Shown in pieces: positions 1-9,335 of a stretch of 64,000 nucleotides of DNA (position 1 is its first letter; each line of letters starts with the position of its first letter). Below the pieces are notes generated by a model that was given only the letters and a program-made list of their open reading frames with translations, was not told where the DNA came from and ran no database searches. Position numbers and translations under genes: made by a program. This DNA is from JANXVY01 sp034408685 (GTDB lineage: Bacteria > Pseudomonadota > Alphaproteobacteria > Rhizobiales > Hyphomicrobiaceae): assembly GCA_034408685.1 (NCBI GenBank), contig JAWXCP010000059.1, forward strand, positions 1 through 64,000. Direction: 5' to 3'.

Positions 1-824
1 CCCCGATACCCGTAGATGGCGCCTCGAAACTGCCGCCGATTGCACTGGTGATCGAGCGGAACCCGGCCGGCGTCACCAAGTCGGACCTCCCCATCGAGGT
101 CGATATTTCGTCTCCCCGCAACAGCCGCGTGATGATCGGGCGCGTTCCAACTGGCGTGGCGTTTACCGCCGGTCAGCAGGCGGGGCCGGGAGTGTGGCTG
201 ATGCGAATTGGCGAATTCGCCGGTGCCAATATCTTGGTTGACGGTTCCGCACCGGTCTCGTTCGAGCTGGCGGTCATGCTACTCGATACGAGCGGTACGG
301 TCGTCAACGGTCTCGATATTTCGTTCCGTGTTGTCGAAAGCGGCACCGATCAGCAGCCGCCCTCGGAAATCCCCCAATCCGTAGCAACGACTGAGATCGG
401 TGATTTTCAAGTCGAGGATATGCGGATCGATGACGTGCGCATGGCGCGGGAAGCCGGTGATGCCGCTCCCCCAGCGGTCGCCAGCTTCACAGCCAGCGCG
501 ACAACCCGTGTGACAGACCGCGCGGTGGCGCCGCAACCGCAGCCGCGAAGAGCTTTCGCACCGCCCGCCGCGCTTGGCGCCGAAGTCCGCGCCAATACAG
601 TCAAGCCGTTAGCCAAGGCCCCCGATGCCCGTGACGTAAAGTCAACTAAGCCCGGCGCGGCAATAGCCACATCGCCGCGTGCTGCTTCGCCGCCGATCGT
701 GGCTGCCAGCCAACCCTTGCCACCGCCGCCATCACCGGCACAAACGCTGCAGTCGGGCTTAAGCGCGCTGTTTCCCGACGTCAAACCGGGCGAACCAGTG
801 ACGGACTTCGGCTTTTTCCGCTAA
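1..824 (+). CDS. Hypothetical protein, C-terminal part (cut by window edge)
   Basis: The reading frame is open from base 3 with no stop before the first GTG at 48, so the true start is probably left of the window; about 273 residues are visible. The first ~110 residues look like a compact beta-rich domain (alternating hydrophobic stretches, for example GVWLMRIGEFAGANILVDG). After about residue 120 the protein becomes a low-complexity Ala/Pro/Arg-rich tail with a proline run (PLPPPPSPAQ) and a short conserved-looking end (PDVKPGEPVTDFGFFR). I do not recognise the family. The tail composition suits an envelope or surface-linked protein, but no signal peptide can be judged because the N terminus is missing. 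Confidence 0.6.
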   Translation, partial: PIPVDGASKLPPIALVIERNPAGVTKSDLPIEVDISSPRNSRVMIGRVPTGVAFTAGQQAGPGVWLMRIGEFAGANILVDGSAPVSFELAVMLLDTSGTVVNGLDISFRVVESGTDQQPPSEIPQSVATTEIGDFQVEDMRIDDVRMAREAGDAAPPAVASFTASATTRVTDRAVAPQPQPRRAFAPPAALGAEVRANTVKPLAKAPDARDVKSTKPGAAIATSPRAASPPIVAASQPLPPPPSPAQTLQSGLSALFPDVKPGEPVTDFGFFR

Positions 825-939
825 GTCTCGGTGCAGCTCGGGACCCCGGCTCCGTCATACGAACTTCGCATGGCGCGCCGATGTTAGGTATACGATACGT
901 CCTCGACGTTCGTACCGATGGCATTTGGGGAGCGCCGCC

Positions 940-2892
940 ATGAACAGGCTCATGATCGCCGGCATTGCTGCCGTGGCACTTGCAGGCGCCGCCGTCGGCG
1001 GCTGGTTCTACGTCCAGAACCGGGCAAAATCCGAGGTCGAAACAGCTTTTGCCGGGTTACGATCGAGTGGCACGCAGGCCAGCTACCGCACGGTTGCCTT
1101 CGATCTGTTCAGTCGCACGCTCAACGTATCCGACATCGCGATATCCAATCCCAAAGGCGGCTCTGCTACGATCGGCGAGGTAACGGCCGCCGGGATCGAT
1201 CTCGCCGCCAAGAATTTTTCAGCACGCACGATCTCCCTAACGGCGGCGGTGTTCAAATCGGCCGCTGGCAAAGCGGCGGGCACAACCGAGATCACGGTCA
1301 AGCTCGACGCAGCCAAGGCGACGGATGTCCGGGTCGGCACACCAGCCGCACTCGACCCCAAAGCTGGCGAATTCTCAGAGCTTGCCGCCGTATTCCAAGG
1401 CCTCGACATCGGTTCGATCACCGCCCCCAAACTCGACGTCGCGACGACCGGTGCTGGCGGACAAGCCGCGGTCGCCTATGCTGGCGTCGAATTCAAGTCG
1501 ATCCGCGACGGCCGCATTGGCGCCGTGTCGTATACCTCCGCCGACTTTAAATCCGAAGGTACCGAGCCGGCGTCTGGGACGTTAGGCAGCATGGCGGCAG
1601 CCGATATCGACGTCGTGACGATGCTCGGCGCGACCAACCCTAAGCGGATCGACAAAGCCATCTACACCCAGATCCAGGGGCCGGTGACCGTCGGGCCAAT
1701 ACGGATCAAGTCGGCTGCGGGCAGCGACGTCACCATCGACGCCATCACCAGCGACTACATGGCGATCGGTCCGAAGTTCTCCGTCGCCAAGGTACAGGCG
1801 CTGATGAGTTCGCTGCCCCAGGGCGGGCGACAGCTTTCGCCAGCGGAAACGTCTGCACTGATGACCCAGATCGGCTCGCTCTACGAAGACATCAGCATCG
1901 GCCTAGTGGAATTGCGCGGCATGCGCGCGATCGATCCTGGCACCGGCCGCACCAAGCAAAAGGTCGACGTCGGCATCGGCCTGTTGCGGCTCAGCGGTCT
2001 GACCGGCGGTCGGCTTGACGAATATGTCTTCGAAGCCATCAAATTTTCAACGCCGGCATTGCCGACACCTGTGGAAGTCGGGCGGATTGCATTGAAAGGT
2101 TTGGCGATCGGCGAGTTGCTGCAAACGATGAGCAAACTCGGCGCCAACCCGGGGCAGCCGGCAACGCCGCAGTTGGGTTCGACCGTGCTGGGGATGGTCG
2201 AAGGCTTCGAAATGCGCGGCGTTGATATTCCCGATCCACGCACCAAGACCACGACGCGGATCAATGACCTCAAGGCGTCGTGGGGAAACCCGGTCAACGG
2301 CGTCCCGACGCAGCTCAAACTGGAAGGCGCCGTAGACCTGCCGCTAGACCCGACGCAGACGGCCCATGCTGCCCTCCTTCAACGCGGGTTCAAAGCACTG
2401 CCCGCCGTGTTCGACGCCACCGCAGTGTGGACGCAAGCCGACAAGACATTGCGTTTGCAACCGGGCAAACTTGAGCTCAAGGGCCTTGGCGCAATATCGG
2501 CTGACGTCACGCTGGCCAACGTGCCGGTCGATGAGATCGGGCTCGACGGAGCGAAATTCATGTCCGCTTTGCCGTCCTTTGAAATCGGCAAAATCGCGCT
2601 TGATATCGCCGACCTCGGCGCGATGTCGGCGAGCCCGAGCGAGCGGGCCGCCGTTGCCATGCAGTTTGCCGCCAGCCGCGAAAAGCTCGCAGCCACTGGA
2701 ACCAAGGCCGACAACTTCATCGCCCTGACGCACAAAATCGAAGAATTCACCGCAACGCCAGGCAAGACCATCTCGCTGCGGTTCGCCCCCGTCGCGCCTC
2801 TGACCGTCGGCGATCTACTGGTTGCGATCAACTCGGAAGCTGCGCTCGCAACGCTGCTCGATGCCGCCACCTTCGAAGCCACGGTGAAGTAA
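940..2892 (+). CDS. Membrane-anchored or exported protein of unknown function
   Basis: This 650-residue protein starts with a short basic N terminus and a hydrophobic segment (about residues 4-25, MIAGIAAVALAGAAVGGWFY) that could be a signal anchor or uncleaved signal peptide; the rest is soluble and probably periplasmic. The ATG at 940 is chosen over an in-frame TTG at 925 because GGGGAGCG sits just upstream of it. The body is rich in repeated beta-like stretches (alternating V/I with A/T/G and many 'D-I-x-x-L/I' segments), somewhat like AsmA-type or other long beta-repeat envelope proteins, but I cannot assign a family. It converges on truB with only 26 bp between the stop codons. Confidence 0.7.
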   Translation: MNRLMIAGIAAVALAGAAVGGWFYVQNRAKSEVETAFAGLRSSGTQASYRTVAFDLFSRTLNVSDIAISNPKGGSATIGEVTAAGIDLAAKNFSARTISLTAAVFKSAAGKAAGTTEITVKLDAAKATDVRVGTPAALDPKAGEFSELAAVFQGLDIGSITAPKLDVATTGAGGQAAVAYAGVEFKSIRDGRIGAVSYTSADFKSEGTEPASGTLGSMAAADIDVVTMLGATNPKRIDKAIYTQIQGPVTVGPIRIKSAAGSDVTIDAITSDYMAIGPKFSVAKVQALMSSLPQGGRQLSPAETSALMTQIGSLYEDISIGLVELRGMRAIDPGTGRTKQKVDVGIGLLRLSGLTGGRLDEYVFEAIKFSTPALPTPVEVGRIALKGLAIGELLQTMSKLGANPGQPATPQLGSTVLGMVEGFEMRGVDIPDPRTKTTTRINDLKASWGNPVNGVPTQLKLEGAVDLPLDPTQTAHAALLQRGFKALPAVFDATAVWTQADKTLRLQPGKLELKGLGAISADVTLANVPVDEIGLDGAKFMSALPSFEIGKIALDIADLGAMSASPSERAAVAMQFAASREKLAATGTKADNFIALTHKIEEFTATPGKTISLRFAPVAPLTVGDLLVAINSEAALATLLDAATFEATVK

Positions 2893-2918
2893 GCAACCAT
2901 TTGCGGGGCGGCGGCCGT

Positions 2919-3899
2919 TCAGCTGCGCGCGGTCGACATGTTGAACACCCGTGTCGGCTGCAACGTGCCTTTGGCGAGGTCGCCGATCGCCACGATCCTG
3001 CCCTTGCAGATCGCATAGGCCGGCCCGGCCATCACCGGCGCATCTCGGCCACGGATCAGCACGGCTTGCCCACGTGCCAGCGTCGCCGCATCGGCGGTGC
3101 TGACCGAGATCTCGGCAATACTCGCTAACGCCGACTCGACAGGCAGCAACAGCTCGGAGCCGGACGCTGGCGGCGGCGGCGGCGGCAATTGAGCGCCGTC
3201 GTCCGCCGTATCCGATTGAACCATAGGCCGCCGTTCGGCTTCGATCTCTTCGATAGTGACCGCGTCGTCCTCATTGAACGGCCCGACGCGCGTCCGCCGC
3301 AGCGCGATGACATGGCCGAAACAGCCCAGCGCACGGCCCATATCGCGGGCGATCGCGCGCACGTATGTGCCCTTGCCGCAGTCGGCCTCGAAAACGGTGG
3401 TTTCGGTATCGGGATGCGCGATTGCCTCGAGCCGCTCGATCACCACCGGGCGCGGGTCGAGTTCGACGGTTTCGCCATCGCGCGCGAGATCGTAGGCGCG
3501 ATTGCCATCGACTTTGATGGCTGAGAACTGTGGCGGCACCTGCATGATCTCGCCCGTGAAGCGGGGCAGAAGCGCAGCGATTTCGGCGGGTGCCGGTCGA
3601 CGGTCGCTGCGGTTGGCGACCGTGCCTTCCGTGTCGTCGGTCGTCGTCTCAGCCCCCCAGCGCACGGTAAAGCGATATGATTTCTCGCCTTCGACGGCGA
3701 ACGACACCGTCTTGGTCGCCTCGCCGAGCGCGATCGGCAAAATCCCCGTGGCCAAAGGGTCGAGCGTACCAGCATGGCCAGCCTTTTGCGCATCGAACAG
3801 CCGCTTGACCACCGCAACAGCGGTCGTCGACGTCATTTCAAGCGGCTTATCGAGGATCAGCCAGCCATGAACCGGCGAGCCCTTCTTGCGTCGTGCCAT
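2919..3899 (-). CDS. truB: tRNA pseudouridine(55) synthase TruB
   Basis: TruB isomerises U55 in the T-loop of tRNAs. The 326-residue protein carries the family signature GHAGTLDPLATGILP with the catalytic aspartate at about residue 47, preceded by GWLILDKPLEMTST; both are diagnostic. The C-terminal region after about residue 225 contains a non-conserved proline-rich insert (a run of six prolines followed by ASGSELLLP) before the small C-terminal domain. It lies 26 bp downstream of rbfA on the same strand and is very probably co-transcribed with it, a pairing seen in most bacteria. The usual following genes rpsO and pnp are absent; a plus-strand gene converges instead. Confidence 0.96.
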   Translation of the reverse strand: MARRKKGSPVHGWLILDKPLEMTSTTAVAVVKRLFDAQKAGHAGTLDPLATGILPIALGEATKTVSFAVEGEKSYRFTVRWGAETTTDDTEGTVANRSDRRPAPAEIAALLPRFTGEIMQVPPQFSAIKVDGNRAYDLARDGETVELDPRPVVIERLEAIAHPDTETTVFEADCGKGTYVRAIARDMGRALGCFGHVIALRRTRVGPFNEDDAVTIEEIEAERRPMVQSDTADDGAQLPPPPPPASGSELLLPVESALASIAEISVSTADAATLARGQAVLIRGRDAPVMAGPAYAICKGRIVAIGDLAKGTLQPTRVFNMSTARS

Positions 3900-3925
3900 A
3901 GGATGCTTTCGGGTGTCGGTTGCTT

Positions 3926-4330
3926 TTAGGTGTCGCCCGGTGGCAGCGGCTTGCCGGTATCGAGCAGTTTCGCGATGCGGCTCGCCTCCTCGAACGTCTC
4001 GTCGCGGCGAAAGCGAACGTCGGGCGCAAACTTGAGATTGACGCTCTTGGCCAGTGCGCCACGAATAAAGCGCTTATGGGTTTCGAGTGCCGCGATGACA
4101 TCGTCGACCTTGTCACCGCCAAGCGGCATCACGTAGACCGTCGCGAGTTTCAGGTCCGGCGACATCCGCACCTCGGGAATGGTGATAACGGCGCCCGACA
4201 GCGTGTCGTCGTGGATATCGCCGCGCGACAGCAATGCCGACAATTCGTGCCGGATGACTTCTGCGACGCGCAACATGCGTTGCGATGGAGCGCCAGCGGC
4301 GGCGCCAGTTTTCGATTTCGATCGGCTCAT
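3926..4330 (-). CDS. rbfA: 30S ribosome-binding factor A
   Basis: RbfA is a single KH-domain protein that helps 16S rRNA 5'-end processing and 30S maturation, and is needed for growth in the cold. The 134-residue length, the basic N terminus with the segment QRMLRVAEVIRHELSALL, and the central TIPEVRMSPDLKLATVYVMP stretch fit the family. A GAGAGGA ribosome binding site precedes the ATG. It sits directly upstream of truB. Normally infB is upstream; here an alpha/beta hydrolase gene ends 69 bp before it, so the rbfA-truB pair has been separated from the nusA-infB operon. Confidence 0.95.
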   Translation of the reverse strand: MSRSKSKTGAAAGAPSQRMLRVAEVIRHELSALLSRGDIHDDTLSGAVITIPEVRMSPDLKLATVYVMPLGGDKVDDVIAALETHKRFIRGALAKSVNLKFAPDVRFRRDETFEEASRIAKLLDTGKPLPPGDT

Positions 4331-4399
4331 ACGTCCTCTCTGCCGGGGATCGGACCCAGAAGGGCAAGCCGCGCGGTGTAGGGCGGACCGGCGCCGAGA

Positions 4400-5197
4400 T
4401 CAAGCAAGGAACTGCGACGAGCGCGCATCGATCGTATGCCGGTCGATATGCGCCGCGATGAACCGGGCAGCTTCGCGATGGCCGTTGATCTCCCAGCTAT
4501 GATGAACGCCATCGACGACGTGAAGCGTGGAGGCCGGAATCAGGCTCTGGATCTCATGGGCCGTCGCAAGTGGAAACAAAAGGTCGCGTCCGCCCCACAG
4601 GATCAGCGTCGGCGCCTTGATCGCAGCGAACGTGGTGGACAGGTCCTCGTTCAGTGGAATGTTGGCTGCCCTGATCATGGCGCCTCGACCGGCGACGAGG
4701 TTCCAGATGAACGATCGGGTCATAGCGAGGCCGGGGCCGGTCACACCCTCTCGCGCGGTCTCCGCCACGAGTTCTCGGGTCCGCGCCCAAGCTGGCCATT
4801 TCGATGCAAACCGCGGCAAACCCGACGCATCGATCAGAACGAGTGACTGGATCGCAGCGGGCCGGCCAGCGGACATCGCTGCGGCGATCCCCCCGCCAGT
4901 CGACTGCCCGGCGAGATGGACCCGCTCGATCCCCAACCGGTCGGCGACCGCAAGCACCACCGCTGCGAGATCGTGATGTGACCGATAAGCTCGCTCCGGA
5001 CGGTTCCAGCACAATCCCGGGATAAACGGCGCAACGATGCGGTAACGCAGGGAAAGCGCCGTTAGGAGGTGCCGGTACGCCGGCGGCGCGAGCCCCCAGC
5101 CATGCAAAAACATGAGAACGGGCAGCTTGTCAGGCCCAGCGTCCCATACCGGCATCGGCTGTCCGTCGATGTCGAGCGTCTTCGCAGCCGCGATCAT
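4400..5197 (-). CDS. Alpha/beta hydrolase
   Basis: This 265-residue protein has the alpha/beta-hydrolase layout: an oxyanion-region FLHGWG motif near residue 35, a nucleophile elbow GQSTGG (Ser in GxSxG), an acid in the loop GGRDLLFP and a histidine in VHHSWEING near the end. The start MIAAAKTLDI at 5197 is chosen because it overlaps the upstream stop codon as ATGA; a longer reading frame to 5401 would run through the neighbouring gene. It is the third member of a tightly overlapping run (chorismate mutase, small membrane protein, hydrolase). The substrate cannot be told from sequence; esterase, lipase or C-C hydrolase are all possible. Confidence 0.87.
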   Translation of the reverse strand: MIAAAKTLDIDGQPMPVWDAGPDKLPVLMFLHGWGLAPPAYRHLLTALSLRYRIVAPFIPGLCWNRPERAYRSHHDLAAVVLAVADRLGIERVHLAGQSTGGGIAAAMSAGRPAAIQSLVLIDASGLPRFASKWPAWARTRELVAETAREGVTGPGLAMTRSFIWNLVAGRGAMIRAANIPLNEDLSTTFAAIKAPTLILWGGRDLLFPLATAHEIQSLIPASTLHVVDGVHHSWEINGHREAARFIAAHIDRHTIDARSSQFLA

Positions 5198-5502
5198 CCA
5201 CTTCCTTGCCTGCGAGCATAGACATAGGCGAGCGTTGCCCAGAGCGTTCCGGCGAAAAACTGCGCGACGAAGATGCCGCCGGCCGCCCGTGCCGCGTCTG
5301 GAAAATAAGGGATCTGTACCCGCGCGGCCAACCACACCAATGCCATGCCGGCGAGCCCCGCGGCGAACCCAGCGATCGGCAGCTTTTGGGCCTGATCGCA
5401 CCGCATGCCGAGCCAGAGACCAAGCAGGATCACGGCCGGATTGAGCAACGCGATTGCCGACAGAACGGCAAAACTGACGTCGGGTTGGAAATCTGGTTTC
5501 AT
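5194..5502 (-). CDS. Small integral membrane protein of unknown function
   Basis: The 102-residue product is mostly hydrophobic with about three predicted membrane segments (around residues 10-30, 43-62 and 72-95). It overlaps the upstream chorismate mutase gene and the downstream hydrolase gene by 4 bp each (ATGA), so translation of the three is likely coupled. I do not recognise the family, and the neighbours do not fix its role. Confidence 0.7.
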   Translation of the reverse strand: MKPDFQPDVSFAVLSAIALLNPAVILLGLWLGMRCDQAQKLPIAGFAAGLAGMALVWLAARVQIPYFPDAARAAGGIFVAQFFAGTLWATLAYVYARRQGSG

Positions 5503-5912
5503 CGCTTCGGCTCGCTGCCAGGACCGGCTGGCGTGTCGACGCCGCCCGCGTCCCCGCGCAACGATTCCGCGTCCCCGTGAGCTAAACCCTCGTCTTCGAT
5601 CGCCTTACGCAGCTTCTCCTCCTCGTACTGGACAAACCAGCCGATCATGTTGCGCCACTGCGCGCCGACCATATCGACCATCTCCGGCGGCAGGCCCTTG
5701 TTCGCCGCAATTCCTCGCACGCGGTCGATCACCTGCTGAATGCGCCATGGCACGTAGGCGCCCTCGCGGCCGTCCGCCCGTTTCAGTTGCCACGCTCTGT
5801 CAACGTAGCCGAACCGTTGCGCGATCAGTGCAACGAGGGCCTCATCCAGCTCATCGATCGAGGCGCGCACCTCGGCCATATCGGTGCATTCGGCCGGTGG
5901 TTTGCGCGCCAT
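5499..5912 (-). CDS. Chorismate mutase, AroQ type
   Basis: The 137-residue protein carries the all-helical AroQ-fold pattern: MAEVRASIDELDEALVALIA near the start, an arginine/lysine-bearing second helix (DRAWQLKRADG) and the VIDRVRGIAANKGLPPEMV region. Chorismate mutase converts chorismate to prephenate in phenylalanine and tyrosine synthesis; members without other shikimate neighbours may instead be isochorismate pyruvate lyase-like. The start at 5912 (MARKPPAEC) is preferred to an extension to 6008, which has poor composition. It heads the three-gene overlapping run and ends in a ~25-residue Gly/Asp-rich tail not typical of the family. Confidence 0.85.
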   Translation of the reverse strand: MARKPPAECTDMAEVRASIDELDEALVALIAQRFGYVDRAWQLKRADGREGAYVPWRIQQVIDRVRGIAANKGLPPEMVDMVGAQWRNMIGWFVQYEEEKLRKAIEDEGLAHGDAESLRGDAGGVDTPAGPGSEPKR

Positions 5913-6031
5913 ATTGGTGCCTCGAGTGAACGATCGGATTAAGGAGAAATCGCACCCCGTCGCCTTACGCCGGTGGCGCAAGGGTGGCAACAGTGGCCAC
6001 GCGATCAATGCTGGCGATCAATCCGGCAGCA

Positions 6032-6862
6032 TCAACGGAGTGCCGCCTGCGGCACGGTTGTCGCGGCAATTCCGTTTTTGCCGATCGCGCGATCGACGGG
6101 GCCGGGCTTGGTGCAGGCTAGCGGGATGGTCGCAGCCTTGCCCGATTGCCGCAGCGTCCGCCACGTTTCGCAGACGCCAGCATGCTCGGCCGAGGAAACC
6201 GGTGGCTCGCCAGTTTCCATGTGCCGGGTGATCAGTGCTGCATAAAGGTGAGGCCGCTGCCGCTCGAACCGGGCGATCTCGTCGAGCGGCCAATCGCTGA
6301 CCTCGACCTCGGTTTTGATCGGCCGCCCGAACGAGCTTTCGCCATGGCCCTGCGCGTGGAAATGCAGATAGCCGACATTAACGACCTCGCCGCGCCCCAC
6401 CGTGAACCGGGCGTAACTGGTCCGGAACAAACTGCTTCCAGCGCCAGTGTCGTTGGTCACGACGCGGCCGCCCTTGTCGTTGGTGCACGAGTAGCCGATG
6501 ACGTGGTATTCGCCAGCGTCGAGTTCGACTTCGGCAACCGGGGCGCTCGCGATCGAGCGAACATTGACGACGCCGATGACCTTGGCCCGGCGGAAGGCTT
6601 CCCCAAACGGCACGCCGATGAGAACACCGACGTTGACGCATTTATAGTTGGCAGCTCCGACCCGCATCAATGCAATGCCGCGGTTTTCTTGCTTCAATCG
6701 CCTCAGCGAAAAATCTTCGTCGTCGATCCGCGTGGTTTTCGCGCAACCTGCCGCCGCCAGGGCTAGCGCAACGGCCAAGGTCACGGCGCCCGCACGGACA
6801 ACGCACCAATCCACACCTGCCACGCGTTTACGCCCCGTACCCCAACTCACGTCTTGCCCCAC
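6032..6862 (-). CDS. Putative lipoprotein of unknown function
   Basis: The 276-residue product has a hydrophobic leader ending in a lipobox (LALAAAGCAK, Cys at about residue 41), predicting a lipid-anchored envelope protein. The mature part includes the repeated pattern of short beta strands and several histidines and cysteines (YKCVNVG, VIGYSCTND, GYLHFHAQGHG, ETWRTL). I do not recognise a named family. It is monocistronic as far as can be seen, with 119 bp to the chorismate mutase gene downstream. Confidence 0.7.
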   Translation of the reverse strand: MGQDVSWGTGRKRVAGVDWCVVRAGAVTLAVALALAAAGCAKTTRIDDEDFSLRRLKQENRGIALMRVGAANYKCVNVGVLIGVPFGEAFRRAKVIGVVNVRSIASAPVAEVELDAGEYHVIGYSCTNDKGGRVVTNDTGAGSSLFRTSYARFTVGRGEVVNVGYLHFHAQGHGESSFGRPIKTEVEVSDWPLDEIARFERQRPHLYAALITRHMETGEPPVSSAEHAGVCETWRTLRQSGKAATIPLACTKPGPVDRAIGKNGIAATTVPQAALR

Positions 6863-7040
6863 CCGAAGCTAGCCGACCGGCGCACCCTCGATGTCGAGCC
6901 GCTGCGCACGTGTTCAGTTTGCGCGAGACATTAATCCGCGCAAGGCAAATGACTGGAGGTGAAGTAAAAGTTGATCGCGCTTGTGTACTTTAAATTGCAA
7001 CGATCACCACTTGGAACAACCCCGGCGCGAAAACGAGCGT

Positions 7041-7697
7041 TCAATTCAAAATCGTCGGACAATGCTCCAGTTCGGCGCGCACCCGGCGCCGCAGCTCGGG
7101 CACCAACTCGGCCTCGAACCATGGGTTGCGTTTGAGCCAACCTGAGTTGCGCCATGACGGATGCGGCAACGGCAGCACGACGGCCGAGTCGAGCACACCA
7201 TCACGAGCTGGTCGCGCCGCGATCTCCTGCCATCGCGAGACGGTCTCGCGGACCGGGCGGCGGGCACAATCCGGCAGATGCCAGGCCATGGCATAGCCGC
7301 CGATCGGCAGGATCAGCCCAAGCGACGGCAGCTCGGCCATGAGCCGGTCCCGCCACAACCGGGCACATTCTGCCCGGGGCGGCAGGTCTGACCCCGCTGC
7401 ATCGAGGCCCGGAAAACACAAGCCCATCGGCAGAATAGCTATCCGGCTGTCGTCATAAAACTCGTCTGCGCTGACGCCCATCCAGTCGCGCAGGCGATTG
7501 CCGGACGGGTCCGAAAACGGGACCCCGCTGGCGTGGACCCGCGTGCCCGGTGCTTGCCCGGCGACGAGAATGCGGGCCGTCGCACTTATGCGCAAGACCG
7601 GTCGCGGCTCGTGTGGAAGTGGTCGCCCGATCGGCGCCTCGACACAGCGCCGACAAGCGCGGACCTCGCTCAACAGCTCAGACAGTGATACCGTCAC
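7041..7697 (-). CDS. Uracil-DNA glycosylase family protein
   Basis: The 218-residue protein contains the two hallmark segments of the UDG superfamily: a GQAPG motif (motif A position, about residue 48, followed by GVPFSDPSGNRLRDWMG) and a late PHPSWRN segment corresponding to the HPSxxN-type DNA-intercalation loop. Cysteines at the N terminus (ACRRC) and later (GLCFPG, ECARLW) hint at an iron-sulfur-type subfamily, but the spacing has not been checked against family 4 or 5. It would excise uracil or related bases from DNA, or be a non-catalytic relative. GTG start. It follows the glutathione transferase gene by 20 bp. Confidence 0.85.
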   Translation of the reverse strand: MTVSLSELLSEVRACRRCVEAPIGRPLPHEPRPVLRISATARILVAGQAPGTRVHASGVPFSDPSGNRLRDWMGVSADEFYDDSRIAILPMGLCFPGLDAAGSDLPPRAECARLWRDRLMAELPSLGLILPIGGYAMAWHLPDCARRPVRETVSRWQEIAARPARDGVLDSAVVLPLPHPSWRNSGWLKRNPWFEAELVPELRRRVRAELEHCPTILN

Positions 7698-7717
7698 GGG
7701 AGGGTCAAAGCCTTCGC

Positions 7718-8323
7718 TTACGCCGTCGCGCTTGGACGCGCGGTCACGTCCTTGTACCAGCGCTCGACGTGAATGAGTTCGGGCGGGCGGGCAATGCGGG
7801 CCGGGCGCATGAAGTCGACGATCACCAGCGCGGTGATGTCAGCGACGGAATAGTCGTCGCCAGCCAGATATCGCGTTGTCGCGAGTTGCTGATCGAGAAG
7901 TTCGAGAGCTGCCAGCGCCTTGCCCTTATTGGCCTCGCCCCAAGCCGGGATCTGCGGCGCTTCGAGCGCGACCATCGAGGGATGGAGATGGCGAAATGCG
8001 GCCTGAACGAAGAGATACAGTCCGAACTCGACCCGCCGGTGTTGCATCTCGACCCGCGCCTTGCCCAGCGCGCCCCGACCAAACAGTGCGGGTTCCGGCC
8101 GCAACTCCTCCAGATACCGGCAGATGGCGATCGTCTCGGCGATCACCGTGCCGTCGTCGAGCACCAGGATCGGCACCCGCTGATACGGGTTGAGCTTGGT
8201 GAACTCCGGGCTGCGCAAGCTGTCGAGTTCACGGTGCTCGCGCTCGAGCTCAAGACCTTTTTCAGCCAGAAAGATGCGCACCCGGCGCGCATTGGGAGCG
8301 GTCCGCGTCTCGATGATTTTCAT
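7718..8323 (-). CDS. Glutathione S-transferase family protein
   Basis: The 201-residue protein has the thioredoxin-like N-terminal GST domain (MKIIETRTAPNARRVRIFLA, then NPYQRVPILVLDDG with the cis-proline, and the glutathione-binding TVIAETIAICRYLE) and a helical C-terminal domain (DYSVADITALVIVDF, the N-capping box). The start at 8323 is set by this alignment rather than the longer frame to 8386. Role: conjugation or reduction of electrophiles with glutathione in the cytoplasm. It is the first gene of a pair with the downstream UDG-like gene. Confidence 0.92.
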   Translation of the reverse strand: MKIIETRTAPNARRVRIFLAEKGLELEREHRELDSLRSPEFTKLNPYQRVPILVLDDGTVIAETIAICRYLEELRPEPALFGRGALGKARVEMQHRRVEFGLYLFVQAAFRHLHPSMVALEAPQIPAWGEANKGKALAALELLDQQLATTRYLAGDDYSVADITALVIVDFMRPARIARPPELIHVERWYKDVTARPSATA

Positions 8324-8458
8324 GGCCCTACCCCAGTTGATCGCTGCACGGCTCGCAAAAATCCAAAACTGACTGTATGCAGACAAACGCGCGCGCCATG
8401 ACGGGCGCAGGGTTCATTCGCCGCTGCAGTCCAACAGATCGATTTGTCGTAATTTAGA

Positions 8459-9253
8459 ATGTCACAGCACTCTACGCATCACATCGCGACGTTCTACCGG
8501 TTCGTCGACATCGATGACGAGCCGGAATTGCAAGCGCGGTTGCGCAATGTCTGCGCCCACCTTGGCGTCACCGGGACGATCCTGATCGCGCCCGAGGGCA
8601 TCAACGCGACGGTTGCTGGTAGCGAACGGGCGCTGTCCGCACTCCTCGCCGAATTGGCCGCCGACCGCAGATTCGCTGGCGTCAACGTCAAGTGGTCGAC
8701 GGCAAACGCCCCGCCCTTCACCCGGCTCAAGGTCAGATTGCGGCGCGAAATCGTCACCTTCGGCGCGCCTGAGGCCAACCCAGCCCAGCGGACCGGGAAC
8801 CGCATTCCGCCCGAACATTGGGATGCCCTGATCGCCGAGCCGGGCGTCGTTCTGATCGACACGCGCAACGCCTACGAGGTCGCGGTCGGTACATTCCCCG
8901 GCGCGATCGACCCGGCCACCGCGAGCTTCGGAGCGTTCAAGGACTTTGTCGCAACCAACCTCGATCCGTCACGAGACACCAAGATCGCAATGTTCTGCAC
9001 CGGTGGCATCCGCTGCGAGAAGGCCTCGGCGTACCTGCTGGCCAAAGGGTTTGCTAACGTCAGCCAGCTTGAAGGCGGCATCCTGAGATACCTGGAAATG
9101 ATACCGGCCGAACGAAGCTCCTGGCTCGGCGAATGTTATGTCTTCGACCGCCGGGTCGCCGTTCGAAGTGGCCTTACCGAAGGCAGTTACCGAATGTGCT
9201 GGGACTGTGGGTCTGCATATTTGGACGGTGCGGTCTGCGATTGCACCCAATGA
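8459..9253 (+). CDS. trhO: tRNA uridine(34) hydroxylase TrhO (rhodanese-domain)
   Basis: TrhO (formerly YceA) makes 5-hydroxyuridine at the wobble position of certain tRNAs. The 264-residue protein has the N-terminal acylphosphatase-like domain (GTILIAPEGINATVAGS) and a rhodanese domain with the active-site loop CTGGIRCEKA, Cys at about residue 180, and ends in a Cys-rich tail (CWDCGSAYLDGAVCDC), all typical. There is no clear Shine-Dalgarno sequence before the ATG (AATTTAGA), so the message may be leaderless or weakly translated. Divergent from the GST-UDG pair. Confidence 0.94.
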   Translation: MSQHSTHHIATFYRFVDIDDEPELQARLRNVCAHLGVTGTILIAPEGINATVAGSERALSALLAELAADRRFAGVNVKWSTANAPPFTRLKVRLRREIVTFGAPEANPAQRTGNRIPPEHWDALIAEPGVVLIDTRNAYEVAVGTFPGAIDPATASFGAFKDFVATNLDPSRDTKIAMFCTGGIRCEKASAYLLAKGFANVSQLEGGILRYLEMIPAERSSWLGECYVFDRRVAVRSGLTEGSYRMCWDCGSAYLDGAVCDCTQ

Positions 9254-9335
9254 CGGCTTAGTTCAGCTCCAGCCCGTCCCGCTCAGGCCCGCCTTCAGTC
9301 GGGCACACATGTCGGGCCACACATGCACGTCGGCA

